A stretch of 64,000 nt of DNA from Papaver somniferum (lineage: Eukaryota; Streptophyta; Magnoliopsida; Ranunculales; Papaveraceae). The position numbers were made by a program, and so were the translations under genes. Positions 59,292 through 64,000 of this stretch are shown here, in pieces (position 1 is the stretch's first letter; every line of letters starts with the position of its first letter). Below the pieces are notes generated by a model, which worked only from the letters and a program-made list of their open reading frames with translations, made no database searches and was not told where the DNA came from. The DNA is taken from contig NC_039358.1 of NCBI RefSeq assembly GCF_003573695.1, positions 100,254,117 to 100,318,116 on the forward strand. Reading direction: 5' to 3'.

Positions 59292-62200
59292 TGTAGATGG
59301 TGGATTTTTGACAAAGGCTAAAATCGTAAAACCATAATTATACATACTCCTGATCCAGCAATCAGATGAGTATTGAGGCTCATGCTGCAAGAACCTCTGA
59401 CTGAGAATAGTGTCTCTTAGAGCATATGTAGATGTGCAGTCTCTCAACTGAGGCAACGACATATCTCATGAATACTGAGCAATTTCAGTAATTATTCCTA
59501 TATATAATCGAAAGATTGGACGGCTCCTAGACAGCTTGCCTGCTAGTATAGAGCAATAACGTCTTCAGGATGTAACAATGTTTTCCCTGACTATATAAGA
59601 GACATGCATATAGAATCTTAATGATTGGACGGCTCCTAGACAGCTTGCCTGCTAGTATATAGCAATAACGTCTTCAGGATGTAACAATGTTTTCCCTGAC
59701 TATATAAAAGAAATATGACACTTCAACAAGCTCATATCACTTAATTCTTGAATAATTAATGCTCCTAGATGATCGTGCTAGTATAGAGCCATCAATTAAT
59801 TATTTCTAAATCATTAGAATTATTAACTGAATCCTTAGAAAATATTCTATGTTCTTCATAATATTCCATTACTTCAATTCATGGTTCTTCCCAGCAGAAT
59901 TCCATGGGTTAGTGATAAATATTCAACGTACGGGCATCTGAGCCGCTATCGAGTAAGCCCCGACCAAAATGGTGCAAGTGTATTTAGTAATAATGCACTA
60001 ATGAGCACCTGAATGCACGAACAAGCATTCAAAAATGCGAAGGAACGATGAACCTATGCAAAATAGGAAGAAAATTAATAATAATAATAATAAAATATTA
60101 AGCTAAGGCGCCAGGGGACTGGGCCCACCAGCCGACCAGTCATGTCGTGGCCAGTCCCACGCCTAATTCTTTATTTTATCATATTTTATTATTTTTCCTT
60201 CATCTCATGAAAATCCCTTCATTTGAACAAATATACTTCATTTGAAGGAAACTCCTCAATTTCATTGTGTTTCCTCCGTATCAAGGAAATAATAAAAATT
60301 AGGAAAGGTGTCGCGGGACCGAGCTCAATAGCCGGCCGGTCATGCCCTAGTTATGGCCGGTCCCACAACTTGCATTCCTTATTATTTTATTATTATTATT
60401 TCCTTCATCCCATGAAATTCCTTGGTTTCATGATATTTCCTTCACATCAAGGAAAAGATATAAAATTAGGAAAGACTCGTGGGACCGGGCCCTAGCCGGC
60501 CGACCATGCCCTAGTCGTGGCCGGTCCCACACGCCCCTTTATTTTATTATCATTAATTATTATTGTTTCCTTCATCTCATGGAAACTCCTTCACTTTAAG
60601 GAAAACTACTTTATTTCAACAAACTCCTTGATTTCATGGTATTTCCCTAAAATCGTGAAAATAATATAAAATTAGGAAAAGTGCCATGGGACAGGGCTTA
60701 TTGGACGGCCGGACATGCCTTGTCCATAGCTGGTCCCACACTTCATGATTTCTTTATTTTATTATTATTATTTCCTTCATCTTATGAAGTTTCCTCAGTT
60801 TGAGCAAAAACCTTGATTTCTTCATACTTCCTCAAATGATTGCTCAAATGCACGCCAGAAAATATCAAAATTCTCAGGACTGAGACATGAACACTTTGGT
60901 GACATGAGCATATTACCTTGACCGACCTTGACCGACCAAGGTTGGCTCTTTTGCTTGCAAGAGGCCGGTCCCACACATTTTCATCGTTTGACCTAATTTG
61001 TTCACATTAGGTTCAAACTCTTCCAAACAATTTGGAATTTCATAAAATGATCGTCAGTCAATTCCCATGACCAACCAGGGCCGGTTTCGTGACCCCTTGG
61101 TCGGTCCTTTATCTCTTCATAATTTATTAGGTTTTATCACCTAAGGTTCAAACGAACATTATTTTAATGAAGGATTAAACCAACATTTAATCATCTTTTC
61201 ACCAACTGGTCTTTAAGAGACTTTGGTATTTTGCTCACTCGAGCATCTAGGCGTTACATTGTCAACTCATCATCCCATGTAGCCGATCCCTCCTTCACTA
61301 ATAATTCTGAGCAGATTCAAACACTAATAATTTTACGTTGACCCCGTGATCAACATTTTAATTGTCATACTCGATTCAGTTGCCAGTATTTTAAATTAAT
61401 ATTTTATTTGGTCATGTTGCCAATAATTCATCAAACGAGCAACATTCGCTCAAATGAGCAATATTTGCTCAAACTAAGGAATATTGGTTCAACTATCAAT
61501 ATTCAACAATTCATCAAGTGAACAATATTTGTTCACCTTAACTATTAACATTTATTCGACAATTATACCTCTGTCTCAACAGACACATTCAATTCATGAG
61601 TCCCAGAATATTTGTTCAACTCAGCAATACAAAGACTCATCGTCTCATCAAGTCTGCAACTGACTAACTAAAATCACGAGACATCAATCGTGTCGCATGG
61701 GGGATATCAACTAGGGTTTTGGTTTGGCGGTCTACAACATGTGTTCATACACTATGAGAATGTGAGCAAGTCGTGCAAGCAGTTAGAGGAGTCTGCAAAG
61801 TAGTGGGCAGAAAATCAACCAAATCTCTGCACGATGAGCAACTGGTTTTAACATGATTTCCACTTCCCCACTCTTTGACTCCAGCAACTGTCACACTTCA
61901 TGGGATCAAGGTGTTTACAATTCTTGCAATATAAATAAGTCTCTGAATCATGATTGAAGAACAATACACTCTTTCGTCAAACAGACAACAAGAGCACACG
62001 AACTCATCGTCTGAACAATTACTCTCAATAGAGCAAATTCAATCAATCAGAACTTATCTTATTTCTTCACGCAGAATACACAACACACCCACAATTTTTA
62101 TCACCATTGATCTCACACATTTCTCAGCTTCCCTCCTATAGATCGACCCATCCTCTCTTGTGACCGAATTGACTCTGGAACGGTCATTGTCTTGATTTAG

Positions 62201-62357
62201 GCCGGAGTCCTACATATTGATCTCTCGAATTCAAAGCACTCCCTTCTTGCAGTGCATCTGTGTGAGGTTAGATAGTTTGTTCGGTTCAAGGAGCTTCCTT
62301 CGCACGGTCGTCTCCTCAATTCCTTAAAAACCAGCAACTCGTTTTGCCCCATCTACA
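59292..62357 (+). mobile_element. Element D 3' LTR (3.1 kb)
   Basis: It starts TGTAGATGGTGG and ends GCCCCATCTACA. It has a tandem duplication of about 109 bp at 59518-59735 with two TATA motifs, and the GGGACC/GGTCCC array at 60110-60980. After 62357 the sequence changes to element E. Confidence 0.93.
59518..59735 (+). repeat. Duplicated promoter module in the D LTR
   Basis: Two copies (59518-59626 and 59627 onward) each carry GGACGGCTCCTAGACAGCTT, CTGCTAGTATA, AACGTCTTCAGGATGTAACA and CCCTGACTATATAA. The C LTR has the same duplication (about 50450-50640, minus strand). A and B have a single copy. Confidence 0.8.
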
Positions 62358-62519
62358 ATGTGTCATCTCTTGAAGGTTCTACTGATTTTGGTGTGCACAA
62401 TGAATTGAAGCAACAAAGATGATGAAGTCAAGAAGGGAAAGACTATCGAGTTTCACAAGAATCCTGTTTTCATAACTTGATGACATGACGTTGATCATGA
62501 AAACAAACTACCAGTTCAG

Positions 62520-62678
62520 ATGTCATCACAACTGGTAGGAAATCTTCTTCGAGATTTTGAGGTCGTATGTGAACAACTCGGAATTGCAACAAGGAATCTT
62601 GATTTTCTGAAAAACGAACTGAAGAAAGCAACTGATGAGCTCGTCCATGTTCAATATCTAGTTGTTGACCGGGTTTAG
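62520..62678 (+). pseudogene. Coiled-coil coding remnant of element E (52 codons)
   Basis: ATG 62520 begins MSSQLVGNLLRDFEVVCEQL and the frame ends at TAG 62676-62678. The peptide is heptad-like (NLDFLKNELKKATDELVHVQ). Upstream, the same strand holds related open pieces with stops (HNELKQQR near 62400). It is probably the end of the extra ORF that follows pol in SIRE-type elements. Confidence 0.4.
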
Positions 62679-62751
62679 CGTTTTTCGAATCATGTTCTCT
62701 AAAGATTTATTTTCCTAGTAAATCTTCTATTAATAATTTTATTTTCTTGTT

Positions 62752-63021
62752 TTGTTTAGAAGAATAACTAGAGTTTGGAATAGCCATTATTTGATTACAC
62801 ATAGCTATGTCCAACGTTTTCATCTTCATGTTTTTAGGTTTATTTGTTTAAATTCTAAAATTGTTTGGAAGATGATTTTTGCAGTATTAATATTTATGAT
62901 TTTATATATTGCAATTTGTTATGGGATATATGTGTTTGCGTCTGTGAACTATGATTGTCCTATGCCTTGTCAAAAGTTAAGTCTTTCATATGTCAATATG
63001 CATGTATCGATAAAAGAATGA
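62752..63021 (+). other. Possible small membrane-protein frame in element E
   Basis: This is an 89-codon frame with one strongly hydrophobic stretch (MIFAVLIFMILYIAICYGIY). The listed first codon (TTG at 62752) is not a normal start, so use of this frame is doubtful. Envelope-like ORFs with membrane segments are known in SIRE elements, but I cannot show homology. Downstream, 63057-63166 contains two diverged copies of TATGTCATTATGCAAATAAT. Confidence 0.25.
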
Positions 63022-63179
63022 ATGAACTTTTTTCACCGCAAAAGTTTGAAGCCTATTATGTCATTATGCAAATAATGTTGGAAGATAGGATGAACTTTTG
63101 TTTACGAGGATTATGTCTATTGTATGTCATTGTGCAAATAGTGATGGAAAATAGAATGAATCCTCATCTATTCCGCAGT

Positions 63180-64000
63180 ATTGATCTTCCCTGATCCATA
63201 TTTTATGTATATACTGTGAGGTTCCGTAAGTTCTCTTATGTCGAGAAACTCTGATTAGATTAATCATGGGTTTTCTTGTGGTTAACTTAATTGAGTATTT
63301 TTGGATTCAAATTCATATTCATATGTGATTTGTTGTGTCCAAATAAATCCTTCTTTTCTTATGAAATTAAGGTCGCTCTTGTTGTTCTTTCGGGAATGAC
63401 ATTTTATGGGGGAGAATTCTGAATTGAACTTGTGCTTAATTGCCAAATCTTTGTGGGGAGTGCGGTTGTGGAATATTATAGGAGTTATCTTGTATCTTTA
63501 TAAACTCCTTGATGAAAGCATTTAGCTTCAGCTATATGATTGCATCTAAATAAGTTGATATGTGCTTTCTTTTGGTCATGAAATGTCTCTATGGAAATTT
63601 TCATTAGGGTCCCTTTTTCGTACCTTTGCCAATTTTATTGACAAAAAAGGGGACAAAAAGGGGGAGAGTTATGTAAGGGGGAGTAGTTTCCATGTGAGAA
63701 GGAGTATTGACTAAGGGGGAGTGATACATATATTAAGGAATACAATATGAAGTTTATTGCTTAACTATTAAACTTTGTAGATAAGACATCGACATAATAT
63801 TAAGGAAACAATGTTTTACATGCTATTGTGGTTATGTATGGGTATGAGGTGAGGATTTCATCCTAGGAAACAATGTTTTACATGTGTTTTAAGGAAGTAA
63901 GTTCATAGACTTGTTTATGAATCGAAAAGGAAATCGTCAGGCGTTATTGGGAAGTAAGTTCATAGACTTGTTTTAGCATGAACACTCTAGATAGACATAA
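63180..64000 (+). other. Non-coding 3' end of element E
   Basis: No gene is present. The purine tract is at 63643-63667. Short direct repeats flank the window end: GGAAACAATGTTTTACATG at 63804 and 63867, and GGAAGTAAGTTCATAGACTT at 63893 and 63950. Confidence 0.5.

Larger units (their letters stand above)
62358..64000 (+). mobile_element. Element E: 3' part of a Ty1/copia-like element (host of D)
   Basis: Sequence after the D LTR has a decayed coding end, an untranslated stretch, and a purine tract at 63643-63667 (AAAAAAGGGGACAAAAAGGG...) followed by further GGGGGAG motifs. That pattern is typical of the 3' end of SIRE/Maximus-type copia elements, as I remember them. The LTR start and terminal repeats cannot be fixed because the window ends. 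Confidence 0.55.

Overview
The window looks like intergenic DNA from a large-genome flowering plant. I see no ordinary host gene, tRNA, rRNA or CRISPR array. Essentially every base belongs to LTR retrotransposons inserted into one another. I cannot name the species from sequence alone.

Nesting, oldest to youngest: E (Ty1/copia-like, + strand, 62358-64000) was hit by D (Ty3/gypsy Tat-like, +, right part 50892-62357). D's 5' LTR was hit by C (same family, - strand, 2097-50891 minus what lies inside it). C's 3' LTR was hit by F (copia-like LTR, 1-2096), and C's internal region by B (+, 3002-42487). B's 5' LTR was hit by A (+, 3286-28324). A was hit by G (Athila-like non-autonomous element, -, 13731-23158). 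Target-site duplications support this: AGGAT around A, GTAAC around G, and G/A-CAAG around B. The A, B, C and D LTRs share TGTAGATGG...CCATCTACA ends, 3.0-3.9 kb lengths, a primer site that looks tRNA-Arg complementary, and a PPT of the form GCAGGGGACTTAA.

A, B and D share one unusual plan. On the sense strand a gag frame with a Tat-type C-H-H-C knuckle is followed by a retropepsin-like domain, a short segment resembling a second piece of capsid, and the C-terminal tail of integrase. Reverse transcriptase, RNase H and the integrase catalytic core are missing, so these elements are non-autonomous. Between that block and the 3' LTR, on the opposite strand, lies a multi-exon gene for a plant mobile domain (PMD) protein with a coiled-coil C-terminal exon. 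It has its own TATA box, an upstream TGGGCCC element, 5'-UTR introns, and protein-coding introns that are all phase 0. Because it is antisense to the genomic RNA, its introns would not be removed during retrotransposition. In B only one in-frame stop interrupts the predicted 928-codon message, whereas the gag-protease frame of B carries several stops and frameshifts. C has the same LTRs and gag but lacks the PMD exons and carries an unrelated short open segment in their place.

The LTRs hold two families of hairpin-forming tandem repeats and, in C and D, a duplicated TATA module. G is a 9.4-kb element with two nearly identical 3.1-kb LTRs, a GGCGCCGCTGCCGGGGA primer site and only decayed gag-like frames. 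All gag/pol frames in the window are broken by stops or frameshifts.
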